This document shows positions 1-9,556 of a stretch of 15,368 nt of DNA, piece after piece. This stretch comes from Gryganskiella cystojenkinii. Lineage: Eukaryota; Mortierellomycota; Mortierellomycetes; Mortierellales; Mortierellaceae. The DNA lies in the NCBI GenBank assembly GCA_015852425.1, contig JAAAIG010000317.1, forward strand, positions 1 through 15,368. Reading direction: 5' to 3'. Both the position numbers and the translations under genes were made by a program. The notes below the pieces were generated by a model, which did no database searches, was not told the DNA's origin, and saw nothing but the letters and a program-made list of their open reading frames with translations. Positions within the stretch are counted from its first letter, which is position 1; each line of letters begins with the position of its first letter.

Positions 1-358
1 TTTGTTTGTCTGTTTGATCGTTTGTCCGCTTTTTCTTCTTCCTCTCTCTTGGTCTCTCGCCGGTTTGGTCACTGCGCGCTGCACTACACCGCTCGCTCTT
101 GTTAAGCCTTTTCCTCTCTCCCCTCTTTCTCGCCTAACTCTCCGCTTCCCACGAGTCACCTAACCAAACAACGAAACACATTTTCTCGCTATAGACTACT
201 GCCAAACCTCTAACTTCAGACCAACTACCAACGTGACTATCCATCAAACTTCCCCGACCCTGTCCTCTTCGCACGAGGACTCCCGGTCGGCAGCCACTAT
301 TCTCAAGAGGCCCAGCCAGGGCTACAGCAACGGTCATAATCCAAGATCAGATATAGCC
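1..358 (+). promoter_or_regulatory. 5' flank/leader of the zinc-finger gene
   Basis: No ATG occurs on the + strand before 359. The first 150 bases are strongly pyrimidine-rich, as in fungal promoters and leaders or the 3' part of an intron. CTAAC branch-like motifs (about 134 and 160) precede AG acceptor-like sites ending near 194 (ctatag) and 219 (cttcag). The frame of the downstream gene is open from 164 to 358 and reads as plausible Ser/Pro-rich protein. An upstream exon outside the window, with this stretch as intron end plus coding sequence, is therefore as possible as a plain 5'UTR. Confidence 0.4.
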
Positions 359-3300
359 ATGGGTCCCGTTGGAACCACGGATCATCATCACCATCAACCA
401 CAGCATCAGGGTCACCAGCACACAGATAATCAGAGTGAACACAACGGATCACCGGATCGGAACCGTTTCCACGACCAAGAAGTAGATCAACGGCCTAAGC
501 AAAGTTCATTCACACAGCATCACCAGCAACAATCACAGGCACGGAGCATGCAACATCCAAAACGTGAACAGGTTCAGCAGGATCACAACATGGATGCCTT
601 CGATAGCGTGGGTAATGAGAATCATCATGCAGAGCTGGACGAGGATAGCGAGGAAAATGTAGATGAACTGATGGATGATGACGACGAATTCGAGGAGGAG
701 GGCGGGTACGACCCTAGGCGAGTGGAATCGTACCATCGGACCTCCAACTCGTCGTCCTTCCGACAGGGAGGTTACACCACGTCGTCATCTTCGTCGACTG
801 GTCCAAATTCAAACGGCAGCCAGTCTGATCGCCGTCAATTCGATGCTCGAAACGAGACCAGCATCGGAAGCGAAAACGGCGATGGCGAGGCGAAACCACA
901 GCAGGGCCGATGGGAGTACAGGCCGATGGAGCCCCACCCCTATGCTCGGCGCCCACAAAGTGATGACATAATGGATAACCCAGCAGATGGCCCCGGATCG
1001 GATGAAGACCAGTACAACAATGGTGGTTCACAGGAGGAGTCGGGACCCGCAAGCAACGGCGTCAATAACGGCAGCAGTAAGAAGCGGACCACTCCAGCAA
1101 GGCATAAATGTCCACAATGTGACAAATACTTTACGCGACCATTCAATTTGAAGTCTCATCAAAGGACTCATACCCAGGAGAGACCATTTGTCTGTTCATT
1201 CGCCCACTGGTAAGTAGCTACAGACTGCTCAAAGGTTCATGTAGTCTAAAAAATCTCTGATCATCACTTATAACGCTTCATTGTTTGATGTACTTTTTTA
1301 ACTTTTTGTTTGGGACTCACTGGCTACTTCCTTGATAGCGCCCGTGCCTTCTCGAGACTTCATGACTGTAATCGACATATGCGAACGCATTGGAGGATCA
1401 AACCATACAGCTGCCCTGAGTGCCACAGGAATTTCGTCCGCCAAGATGCCTTGACTCGACACTTGCGTTTGGATTTTGGTCACAACAGATGTAGTGGTTA
1501 TCCCGGTCCGTCGTCAGGATCATCCGCAGCCCACGGACAGGACGGCAGGACCGCCTCACCCGAAGATGGATCCAGCCCCTCAAACGACGGCATGACCGAT
1601 CCATCAGGAACTGTACCTAGGAAAGAGAGTGGCCATGGAGACGCCCAACCGACTTCGGCCTTCACCCGCTCGCCGTCACCTACTTCGCCTATGGTTGTTT
1701 CACCGACAACTCAAAAGCCAAAGGAATCAAAGAGCAGGCAGAACTCTTCCATCTCGGTACCTCGCGGTCCTCCAACTTTAGCTCCAGCACCTATGGGGCA
1801 TACAAGAATCGCCCCAAGAGAAGTCCGCGAAGCTTCGGGACCCTACCCGCCTCGTGATGTCGATGCTCATGCTCGAAATCCGGCCCCCTTGAGCTTCGTT
1901 CACAGAGGCCCGCATATGGAAAGAAGGGCGGTGACACCACCAGATGCCATTAGGGATGAGACAAACTATCATGCTCAGCATGGTCGTTCCTTTTCCCACT
2001 CCTCGTTTTCTCAAGGACAACTCCCGAACACCGGTCCTCATTCTCCAACCTCAACCTTTCCACCACCAAAGTCAGCTCCCTTGGCAGGCCCAATCTCGAA
2101 CGGATCTGGTGGTTCAGAGAAGAGGCCCAATGCACCACCGGTGCCAAGGCACTCTGCCTCATGGTCGCATCAAGGACATGAGTCTTCAGATATGCCTACA
2201 AAAATTTCCCATGGATCGACACACTCTCGTCAGGCGCAAGAGGGACCCTTATCCGCTGGACGGTACCCTGAGGGTCCCCATGCTCCTGACCAACACCATC
2301 GAGCCTCACGGCCGAAACTGACGCATTCTCAATCGGAATACCCAGCTCCAGCACTCGACATGAGGCGTCATTCGCCTACCTCACCGCGAACAGAATATCC
2401 ACCACGACCTGAAAATGCGGGGCAATGGGGAGCGGAACAAAGGCCTCCAGATGCACGTATGCGACACCCAAGTTGGTCGTCCCCTTCATCTGCTCGTGGA
2501 CCTCCCCCTCCATTACCAGGATCATATCCACCAGACCATGCAGGGCCTCTACTCCACATGCCTCCAACTCGCGCCATGACCATGGATTCTTGGCATCGCG
2601 GCGCTCACTATCCTCCACACGATTCACGAGGAGAACAGCCGAGTCCGCATGAGATGCTACCTCGTCCGCCAACGAACTACTCTGGCGGATCAATTTACTC
2701 GCATGATTCAGGTCGTGACCATCAGTTCCCAGGAACCATACCACATTCGGAGCCAATGCCCAGAGCGAATGCAAAAAACGCACGTCGACAGGAATCAGAG
2801 CGTGAACCACTTCGTCGATCGACTACTGAGTATGATCGCGCATCTCTACCTCGGCCTCCGCTCTCGCCCTGGGGTCCTGGTGATCATCGATCGCGATCTT
2901 TTCATCAAGATGCGATGGTAGACCCTCGAGCGAGGCACGAGTCTTATGGAGGTCCACCTCCGCTACCAGTTCCTACTCTCCACGGTCCACCTCATGGACG
3001 GGAGAAAGGTTTTGCTCCACGACCTTTTGATGGACCGACTACGCCTGCAGGAGGTCCTGCTGCGCCTGCGTCTGCACCTGCATCTGCAGTTGATCGTGGC
3101 CATCCTTATGGAGCTGGTGGTATGGTTGGTACTGAGCGAGGTCAATCGCGGAGCAACTCTTTTCTTGAAAGGGAGCCTGTCCGTGAGGGCATGCCGACTA
3201 AAGAAGGAGCAGGCGATCCGCGAGAGTACAACAAGCACCCTCAGCGATCGTTCGGACACCAGGACTATGAGATGGAGAAGAGAGCTCACGATCGACAGTC

Positions 3301-3892
3301 GAGATATGCAGATGCACCAAAAGTTATGACACGAGAGTTGAGGAGATCGATGTCGCCTCAAAGTGCGCCGACCACCTCGGAAATCAGTCCTAGATACCAA
3401 TATTCGTCCACGTCCTCGGCTTCGGTTCCTCACGGAGGAGGAGATCGACGAGGACCCCCAGAGCCCTTTGGACGTGAGGATATGGAACGGTTTCGGTCAG
3501 TGCGACCACATGATCGGGTCCAATCGCCTCTGACACGAGAGGATCAGAGTGGTTATTTTGGAGAGTCTGTTGTCTCTGCGTCGTCGTCATCGGCAGGATC
3601 CAGATCTGGTCCTTCAACGCCTTATGGGTCAGCACCTTACCCTTACTCTGGCAGCGGCACGAGCACTACCGGCAGCAACAACAACAATGGTGGTGGATCG
3701 CTGTCGCACCGAGGAAATGGACCCGAGCTGTACCACCGTCAGCTCGATTCTCGTCACGAGCCCGGGATGATGCGCGGTAGTCGTGACCGGGGCTCGATTG
3801 ACATTGCCATGTCGCCGTTAACGATCTCGACCCCAACCTCGGCGGGACCACCTTCTGCCAAGAGGTCGATTCCTCCGGTCGGCTCGAGATAA
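359..3892 (+). CDS. C2H2 zinc-finger transcription factor, Crz1-like
   Basis: Probable DNA-binding regulator in the nucleus. The two exons are 359-1209 and 1339-3892, with a 129-nt intron (gtaagt...gatag), giving 1134 residues from the first ATG (gccATGg, a strong context). Three tandem fingers occupy residues about 250-335: C251-x2-C254...H267-x3-H271; C279-x4-C284...H297-x3-H301, whose second Cys codon is split by the intron; and C309-x2-C312...H325 with H332 or C335 as last ligand. The segment [13 protein letters not shown] and the atypical third finger ([10 protein letters not shown]...C) match the calcineurin-responsive Crz1 family as I recall it. An acidic block lies at 92-116, a His/Gln-rich stretch before it, and about 800 Ser/Pro/Gly-rich residues after the fingers, including an LPVP motif (826-829) that fits calcineurin LxVP docking. 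I saw no clear PxIxIT site. The true start may lie upstream of the window. Any other C2H2 regulator remains possible. Confidence 0.8.
1210..1338 (+). other. Intron within zinc finger 2
   Basis: The donor is tg|gtaagt and the acceptor gatag|c, 129 nt, phase 2. Splicing creates the TGC codon for C284, the second zinc ligand of finger 2. If the intron is retained, the reading frame becomes TGG then TAA, so translation stops immediately with only finger 1 intact. Confidence 0.9.
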
Positions 3893-4025
3893 ATCTCGTG
3901 GACGGACAAACAATCCATGGACAAGCACAATAATTGACCAAAAAAATTCAAAAAATCATGCTACTTAATGCACAGTTCTTTTCCCTTCGTGCCTCTCTTC
4001 TCCTATACCATCTTTTGTCGTGTAA

Positions 4026-4031
4026 AATAAA
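4026..4031 (+). terminator. Putative poly(A) signal of the zinc-finger gene
   Basis: AATAAA lies 134 bases after the stop codon, in the 195-bp space between this gene and the convergent Dr1 gene. Confidence 0.5.
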
Positions 4032-4087
4032 AAAAGAATTGAAAATGAGGTTTTTTTTGTACAAGGGATATTAAATGTGGTTGATTA

Positions 4088-4903
4088 TTATTGCTGTTGG
4101 GTTTGATGTCTCTCTTTGGCCTCTGCAAAGAGTCGCGTTTGTTCCTCAAGGAGTTCTTCCTGAGTTTTTCCAGAGTACTCGAGTCTTCCAGTCCTCTTGT
4201 CCTTGTCCTTGTTTTTTTGTTGACTCTTGTGATCCTGCAGGACAAACTCGACCTCTGGCACGTACGCATCAAATCCGAGGGCCTAAATGGAAAAGAAATG
4301 AGTCGAGGTGAGTGATACATATCTTTGGAGGTTAATCTTACTTTACAGCCGCTTTGGTTGCCTTTCATAAACCTGGGCTATCCCCAAATCTAGAAAGTGC
4401 ATTAAAAAAAGCCAAGCCTCCTACGACTGAGGTATTCCTTTTCATACCTTGAGCGCGAGGATGACATGTTCAGCAGCGATGGTCTTCTTGGTCTCCTTTT
4501 CACAGATCTCGTTGGCTTCCGAGGCGAGCAGATGAATAAATTCTATTTGATCATCGATCCACAGAAGCGGACAAAATAAAATGTTTAGAAACGGGCCAGC
4601 ATAAAAGCAGAAGTTTCTGTTCACCGATACAGTTTGTTTTCTGGTCATACCGACACAGCAATCAATCAGCAAATCGCGGGTATCCTTGGCACAGGCAATG
4701 TCTTCTGGCATCATTTCATTGATGAGCTTCTGGACCGTGGCTATAGAACAAGCAGAAGCAGAGGTCGACAGAAAAAAGTATTAAACAGGTTTAGTCATAT
4801 GAGGGGGGAAACCTTCTTTCCGACTGGACATGTGAGTGATGGTTTCGCTCTTACCTTTGGGCAGAGACAGATCATCGTCATTTCCCTTTTCTGTGTCACT
4901 CAT
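4088..4903 (-). CDS. DR1: NC2 beta (Dr1) subunit of negative cofactor 2, histone-fold protein
   Basis: Forms the NC2 heterodimer with NC2 alpha (DRAP1). NC2 binds TBP on promoter DNA and regulates RNA polymerase II pre-initiation complex assembly. I reassembled four exons on the minus strand: 4903-4855, 4740-4651, 4542-4448 and 4282-4088, with GT-AG introns of 114, 108 and 165 nt and matching phases, giving 142 residues. The histone fold runs over residues 14-100: LPKATVQKLI, then DTRDLLIDCCVEFIHLL (36-52), SEANEICEKE and AAEHVILALKALGF. The C-terminal YSGKTQEELLEEQ and Gln-rich end match the Dr1 family tail. Length is close to yeast Ncb2. The start at 4903 (gaccATGag) fits the family's short acidic N-terminus, but an in-frame ATG at 5035 would add 44 residues. 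The gene is divergent from the Nrd1/Seb1-like gene and convergent with the zinc-finger gene. Confidence 0.95.
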
Positions 4904-4956
4904 GGTCGAGTTTGATGTATAATGATGTGTTGTTGCGAGAATAAAAAAAAATTGCC

Positions 4957-5020
4957 AGAGTGAGCGAGTGAGTGAGTGAGCGAGTGTGGTGTGTGTGGTG
5001 GTTGTGGTGTGTGTGCGTGA
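4957..5020. repeat. GAGT/GAGC and GT-rich microsatellite
   Basis: Tandem GAGT/GAGC tetranucleotides (about 4957-4986) run into an imperfect GT/GGT tract (to about 5020). The block lies just upstream of Dr1 on its template side. In the Dr1 frame it reads as Thr/His/Ser-rich sequence without a stop, so the upstream in-frame ATG stays open. Confidence 0.85.
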
Positions 5021-5116
5021 AGAGCTGAGTTGCATGGCAGTGACCCTCTTAATCGCGTGGCAAATGTACACATTCAGTCTCCAAGGTGTGAAGCAAATAC
5101 AACTACCAAAATTCTG

Positions 5117-5124
5117 TGACGTAA
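5117..5124 (+). promoter_or_regulatory. CRE/ATF-like motif TGACGTAA
   Basis: The octamer matches the bZIP ATF/CREB consensus in 7-8 positions and sits about 105 bases before the Nrd1/Seb1 start and 215 before the Dr1 start. This is only a motif match; function is untested. Confidence 0.3.
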
Positions 5125-5228
5125 ACTACGGTATCTTGGAAGGGGTGTAAAAAAGAGTCTCTCTTTTTTCTCCCTTTCAGACACCCCAAACCCGCATCAA
5201 CCAAAATCAGCATCAAGAGCATCAAAAC

Positions 5229-8200
5229 ATGTCGAAGGACAAGGACAAGGACTCAAAGGAGCCACAGGAGGTCACAGACTTCAACAGGGAGCTTTACAGT
5301 CTGTTCGATTCCAAGAATGCCTCAGCCTCAAAGATCGAGAAGCTGACCAAGATGGCCGTCAGGTCCGCAAAGGTAAGCTAGCCTGCACGCCACCATTCCT
5401 CTTGATTGATTACTGCTCAGGTCCCAGGCCTCATTGTATCTCTCCTCAGGCGGGCAGTACTCTCACCCAGCCGTTGAATTTTGGACTGATGACGCCTTCA
5501 CAAAGATCTCGTTTCGAAGACTCTCAGGGTCACGACAGAAGGGTGGTTCGCTCCTGCTGGAACCGTGAGGAGCATCCCGCCCAGGGACACCGCTCGCCCC
5601 CCTTATTCCACACTGATTACACTACATTACATGATGTTCTAACGTTTACTTGTTCTCTATCCCTTTTGTGTTTCACAAAAAAAAATAGTACTATAAAAAT
5701 ATCGTCTACTGCATGGAAAAGTTCATCACCCGTTGTGTGCCAGAATACAAGCTCACAGGACTCTATGTGTTGGATTCCATCTGTCGAGCGTCTCATTCAA
5801 TGAAGCAGAAATCCTCCGGATCGTCTTTCACCGGTGCCGAATATGTGGGACGATTCGAGAAGAATATCGAGGCTCTCTTTGCAGAATTTTGTAAAGTACC
5901 AGAAGACAAGGAGAAGGTATGAATCAACTGGACCCATCAACGTCAATTTTTTTTATCGTCGTTCGTTTAGATCTTGCTCTGCGAAGGTGCAAAACATGAG
6001 GGCCAGATGCGCGATTTTGCATCTAGAGCGTGCAGGAATATTGATAACTGGATGTGGGGATTGACGGCAGTACGACGATGGCGAAATGAGATAGAGAACG
6101 TGGCGGCCCTGGAGTACTTGAACGGGTCGCCGTCTTTCACTCTCACTCTCACTCCAATAGCTTTGTGACATCCAGCATTGCCAACGCTATGATCGGGAAC
6201 AAGTGGTTGCATGAAACCCCCTGTGGAATATCACAACCGACGATTTGTTTTTTTTGCGGCAGAGGAGGCTGCGGATATCACTAAGCGACATTCTTCAGCC
6301 TCACCACCGACCATCGACAATAGTCTAATCGGGACAATCAGATATTTATCAACGACCTTTCAACTCCAACAACCCTTCCATTGCAATAAAGGCTTTTTTT
6401 CAATCGTAAATAAGCCGTGCATTGATAGACTGGAATCTAAACGCCATCTTTGCTTTTTATTTTCTTTATCCAACCTTTATGTCCTCTCTATCTCTATCGC
6501 GGCGTACCGTTTGCTGTGCTGATTCATGTCTACCTGTGTCGTCCCCCTGGATTTCGATGCTGTTGCCGCAATCGGCACCCTCCTTGACGCCTACTCTATC
6601 CTACGGGTTGAATATGTCCAGGAAAAAGTCAAGCGCGTCGTGGAGATTTGGGACCGGTCAGGAACCTTTTCAAGTTCTGTGCTTGACAACATCCGAAAGA
6701 AATATTTTCCGCTACTGGAGACGAAGAAGGCAGACTCTAATGGAGAGTCTCCGTCGCCACCGACATCATCTAAAGGTAATTTATTACCAAACTGCGAACA
6801 ACATGTCCGCCTCGCTTTTGCGACGACACTCTAACCTATTTTACTCGCACATGATCCTCGATACAGAACCTGAGCAAAACGAGACTGACAAAGCTGCGTC
6901 TCTGATCTCATCACTGGCTGCATCGCTCGCACAGAACGGAGCCATCCCGTCGCCATCACATTCAAGCCACTATACCAGCCCTTCAAACTCCACATCAGCT
7001 TCCATCTCACACAATGTCACTCCTACGCTGTCAGCAGGACTCTTTACTCCTTACCCAAGCTCCTCTGGTCCATCAGACCCTAGGATGGCCAAGAGTGCTT
7101 CCGTCGCTGGTACTTCTCCTGCTCCTACTGCAAGTGCTACCGCCTTTATGAGCGGGATGGCGGATCCATCGGCTGCACTGGCGCTGCAGACACTCTTGGC
7201 GACGGTTTCACAAGTCAATGCCGCGACTGGATCAACACCCCAACCCTCGCAGTCGGACCAACTATATGCCTATGCACGGCAACCGCAGCCAACGGTCCCA
7301 CAACCACAGACGTTCCAATCAGAATTACCGCCAGTGCTGCAACAGCTCCAAGGCTTTTTATCGAATAGCTACCAGACTCCCAATAATAATAGCCTGGCAT
7401 CAAGCACTGCTACTACTGGAGTTGACTCGAGTGCTGGCAATAGCAGAAACATTGCTGCCATTACTACAACCACGTCGTTTCCCCCTATCCCACCTCCTGT
7501 TCTAAGCACTTTTGGCTCTGGACATGGGCAAAGCCTTATGACAGGAACCGGAGCAGGACCATCGGCAACAGGACCTATGACACATCCCCTACCTCCAAGA
7601 CCTGGAGTGGCCTCGGTAATAGGTCTTGCACCAGCTGCTCGTGATCCCCGAGCGAAAGCGGATCCGAGGCATGCTGCAAAGGAGAACGGAGTCCAGATTG
7701 GGCCAGGATCAACGACAACACATCCACCGGCGCAGTCACGCCAACCTCATGCACTGCCACCGCCACCAACAACACGTTGGCCTATTCCTCAGACTCCAGG
7801 CACAGCCTCCTCAACTCTGGCGGGGACTACAACAGGACCAACGAATGGACCTCGAATGCCATCAGCAGGGCCTGCACCTGGGCCTGGACAGATTCCATTG
7901 CCACCGCCACCTCATTTGTCTGGAATGCGTTCTCTCATGGACTCTTCCATGATGTCAAGACCAGGCATGCACCCATTCCTCAACTCGAACCCGCATCAAG
8001 AGGGACAAGGGGGTGATCATTCAAGAACTAACTCTGATCAAATATCGCCCTCGCCAGGCGCGTCATATATGAATGGCGGCTTCAATTCTATGCAGGCCAA
8101 TGGTCTTGGCCGAGGCAACGCCGGTCCCATTGATTCGCGGCCCAAGGTCGGAGCATCTGGAGAAGGAGCGCCAGTGGCAACGATGATTACGATTGAGGAT

Positions 8201-9120
8201 GATTCAAGCATTGGACCAGATCAGATCAGAGGTAAATACGATTATTAATCTCTAAAATTTGTGCTTGATATAGCTGGTTCCTTGGATATTTGATAAGACA
8301 ACATACCAAAATCCATAATTCACCCTTTTCATTTTATTTTTTTTTTTGTTTAAAAAAAACAGTGGTCAGTAGGACGTTGTGGGTGGGAGGGACTTTTATT
8401 CCAACAATCTCCGAACAAGAACTCGAGTCGATTTTTACGACCAAGGGTAGCCGAATTGCGACATTGATGGTCAACCATGCAAAGTACAACGCCTTTATCA
8501 AGATGGTCTCTCGAGCGCATGCGGAGCATTGCAAGACTGATTTGGATCGTACGCAGGTGCATGGCGAGACCATGAAAGTAGGATGGGGTTGTGGGTTCGG
8601 TCCACGAGACTGTTTTGATTACACATCAGGATCGAGTGTGATTCCTCTCGACCGATTAACAGATACAGACAGGAGATGGCTGTCGAATTCTGTGGTAGGA
8701 GGCTTTGGAACCGTGGAGTCAATCCGAGGCGGGGTCAAGATTTTAGAGCCGAATATTGAGCCGATTCTTGGTCCTGATGGACGTGAGGCGCTGCCGAGAA
8801 AAGGGGGCAAATTCGGCACCGGTGGAGGAGGAGGGACCGGTGGTCGCGGTGGTAGTACAATGAGAGGAGGGGACGGCGACCGTGGTCGTGGTCGTGGCCG
8901 TGGTCGAGGCGGTGGACACGTTGGAGGAATGGACCATCAGAGCTTTGCGACAGGAGCTAGTGGATCCAACCAGTTCCAGTTGGGCAAGCGTGGTGACCAT
9001 CAAAGTCAAGAAGGAGGAGTAGTAGGAGGAGATCTTGCACATCAGTGGATCCAAGGTCCCAGAAACGATGGTTTACAACGAGAGACTACCGAACCAAGAA
9101 AGAAGTCGCGATGGGAATGA
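5229..9120 (+). CDS. Nrd1/Seb1-like CTD-interacting and RNA-binding termination factor
   Basis: Likely nuclear protein that binds the phosphorylated RNA polymerase II C-terminal domain and nascent RNA, acting in termination and 3'-end processing. The five exons are 5229-5372, 5689-5916, 6622-6775, 6867-8231 and 8363-9120. Phases match (introns 316, 705, 91 and 131 nt), giving 882 residues. The CID spans about residues 16-145, with LYSLFDSKNAS, GLYVLDSICRAS, then VKRVVEIWDR. Residues 150-630 are low-complexity Ser/Pro/Thr/Gln. The RRM begins at 634 (RTLWVGG) with RNP1-like KYNAFIKM at 671-678. It is followed by the Nrd1/Seb1 hallmark GWGCGFGPRDC (704-714) and VIPLDRLTDTDRRW. An RGRGRG/Gly tail occupies about 780-815. 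The exon 2-3 joint duplicates Glu-Lys (EK|EK), two residues longer than the CIDs I recall. S. pombe Seb1 and yeast Nrd1 share this whole layout; metazoan SCAF4/8 are more distant. Confidence 0.93.
5373..5688 (+). other. Intron 1 of the Nrd1/Seb1-like gene, with a strong hairpin
   Basis: A 316-nt phase-0 intron (aaag|gtaagc ... aaatag|tac) interrupts the CID. It contains a hairpin at 5542-5581: GGTGG pairs with CCGCC (one G-U), a symmetric 3x3 internal loop follows, then GCTCCT pairs with AGGAGC around a 12-nt loop. I found no convincing snoRNA box set around it and no tRNA. Confidence 0.85.
5917..6621 (+). other. Long intron 2 of the Nrd1/Seb1-like gene
   Basis: A 705-nt phase-0 intron (gaag|gtatga ... 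gtccag|gaa). It is about five times the size of most other introns here and disrupts the CID just before its last helices. It holds several acceptor-like sites, including gtttag at 5970. After that site an in-frame open stretch runs from 5971 to a TGA at 6166-6168 and could act as an alternative terminal exon. No separate gene or recognizable RNA was found in it. Confidence 0.75.
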
Positions 9121-9134
9121 ACTGGCGGCACGAA

Positions 9135-9140
9135 AATAAA
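9135..9140 (+). terminator. Putative poly(A) signal AATAAA of the Nrd1/Seb1-like gene
   Basis: It lies 15 bases after the stop codon. Two further overlapping AATAAA hexamers lie at 9212-9217 and 9217-9222 and may be the signals actually used, since 15 bases makes a very short 3'UTR. Confidence 0.45.
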
Positions 9141-9268
9141 ATATTAAAAAAGAGAGCACTTTGTGCAAGGCAAACCCTGGACCCTTGTGGCAATGTGCGT
9201 GTCTGTTCGGAAATAAAATAAAACAAAGGACAACAACAATAGCCGAGCGCTATATCTTGCAAAGGATT

Positions 9269-9290
9269 GATGTGGGAGTGAGCCCACATC
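9269..9290. other. Perfect 8-bp inverted repeat (hairpin)
   Basis: GATGTGGG at 9269-9276 is complementary to CCCACATC at 9283-9290 around a 6-nt loop. A flanking T-G pair can extend the stem. It lies about 150 bases past the upstream gene's stop, beyond the AATAAA cluster. It may be a 3'-end structure or a binding palindrome. Confidence 0.7.
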
Positions 9291-9502
9291 GTTTTCTTCA
9301 TTCAACGTTTTGACTTCTGTTTGACGGTAACGCAGACGGGACAGCATCAACCGAAGGATTGCGTCAAAAGAGCTCAAAAAAGGGCCTAAGCCAAATTTTA
9401 AGGCACCCTGCTTCTTGCTCATTTCCTATTTCTTTCTTCAATCCCATCTATAATCATTTTCTTCTTTCTTTTCCCCACTTTCAGCATTTAACCTCTCATT
9501 AG

Positions 9503-9520
9503 GACGACGACGACGACGAC
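9503..9520. repeat. (GAC)6 trinucleotide repeat
   Basis: Six perfect GAC units lie in the 5' flank of the exchanger gene. A five-unit copy of the same motif occurs at 15179-15193, in the 5' flank of the FAR1-domain gene. Confidence 0.95.
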
Positions 9521-9556
9521 CTTATCATACACATTTATACCATATCCATTGTGTGT

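Larger units (their letters stand above)
4904..5228. promoter_or_regulatory. Shared divergent promoter of Dr1 and the Nrd1/Seb1-like gene
   Basis: These 325 bases separate the two start codons and must contain both leaders and core promoters. A CRE/ATF-like TGACGTAA lies at 5117-5124. A pyrimidine tract ending in CAG (about 5160-5180) lies 49 bases before the Nrd1/Seb1 ATG and could be an initiator region or a leader-intron acceptor. No TATA box was seen. A simple repeat fills the Dr1-proximal half. Confidence 0.75.

Noticed and set aside
233..358. Zinc-finger gene starting at position 233
   Set aside because: The codon there is GTG, not a normal fungal nuclear start. The first ATG on the strand is at 359 in a strong context. 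The open stretch before it is treated as leader or part of an upstream exon.
2963..3433. 156-codon minus-strand Arg/Ser-rich open frame
   Set aside because: It is a shadow of the zinc-finger gene's biased codons; the Arg/Ser composition is that of the antisense reading.
5450..5640. C/D box snoRNA in Nrd1/Seb1-like intron 1
   Set aside because: A CTGATGA (C-box-like) and a later CTGA (D-box-like) exist. They are about 130 nt apart, and the flanks cannot form the required terminal stem.
6422..6865. N-terminal part of the long open frame starting at 6422
   Set aside because: This part reads through intron 2, exon 3 out of frame, and intron 3. The CID frame in exon 3 (VKRVVEIWDR) and the 6775-6867 junction show the real exon 4 begins at 6867.
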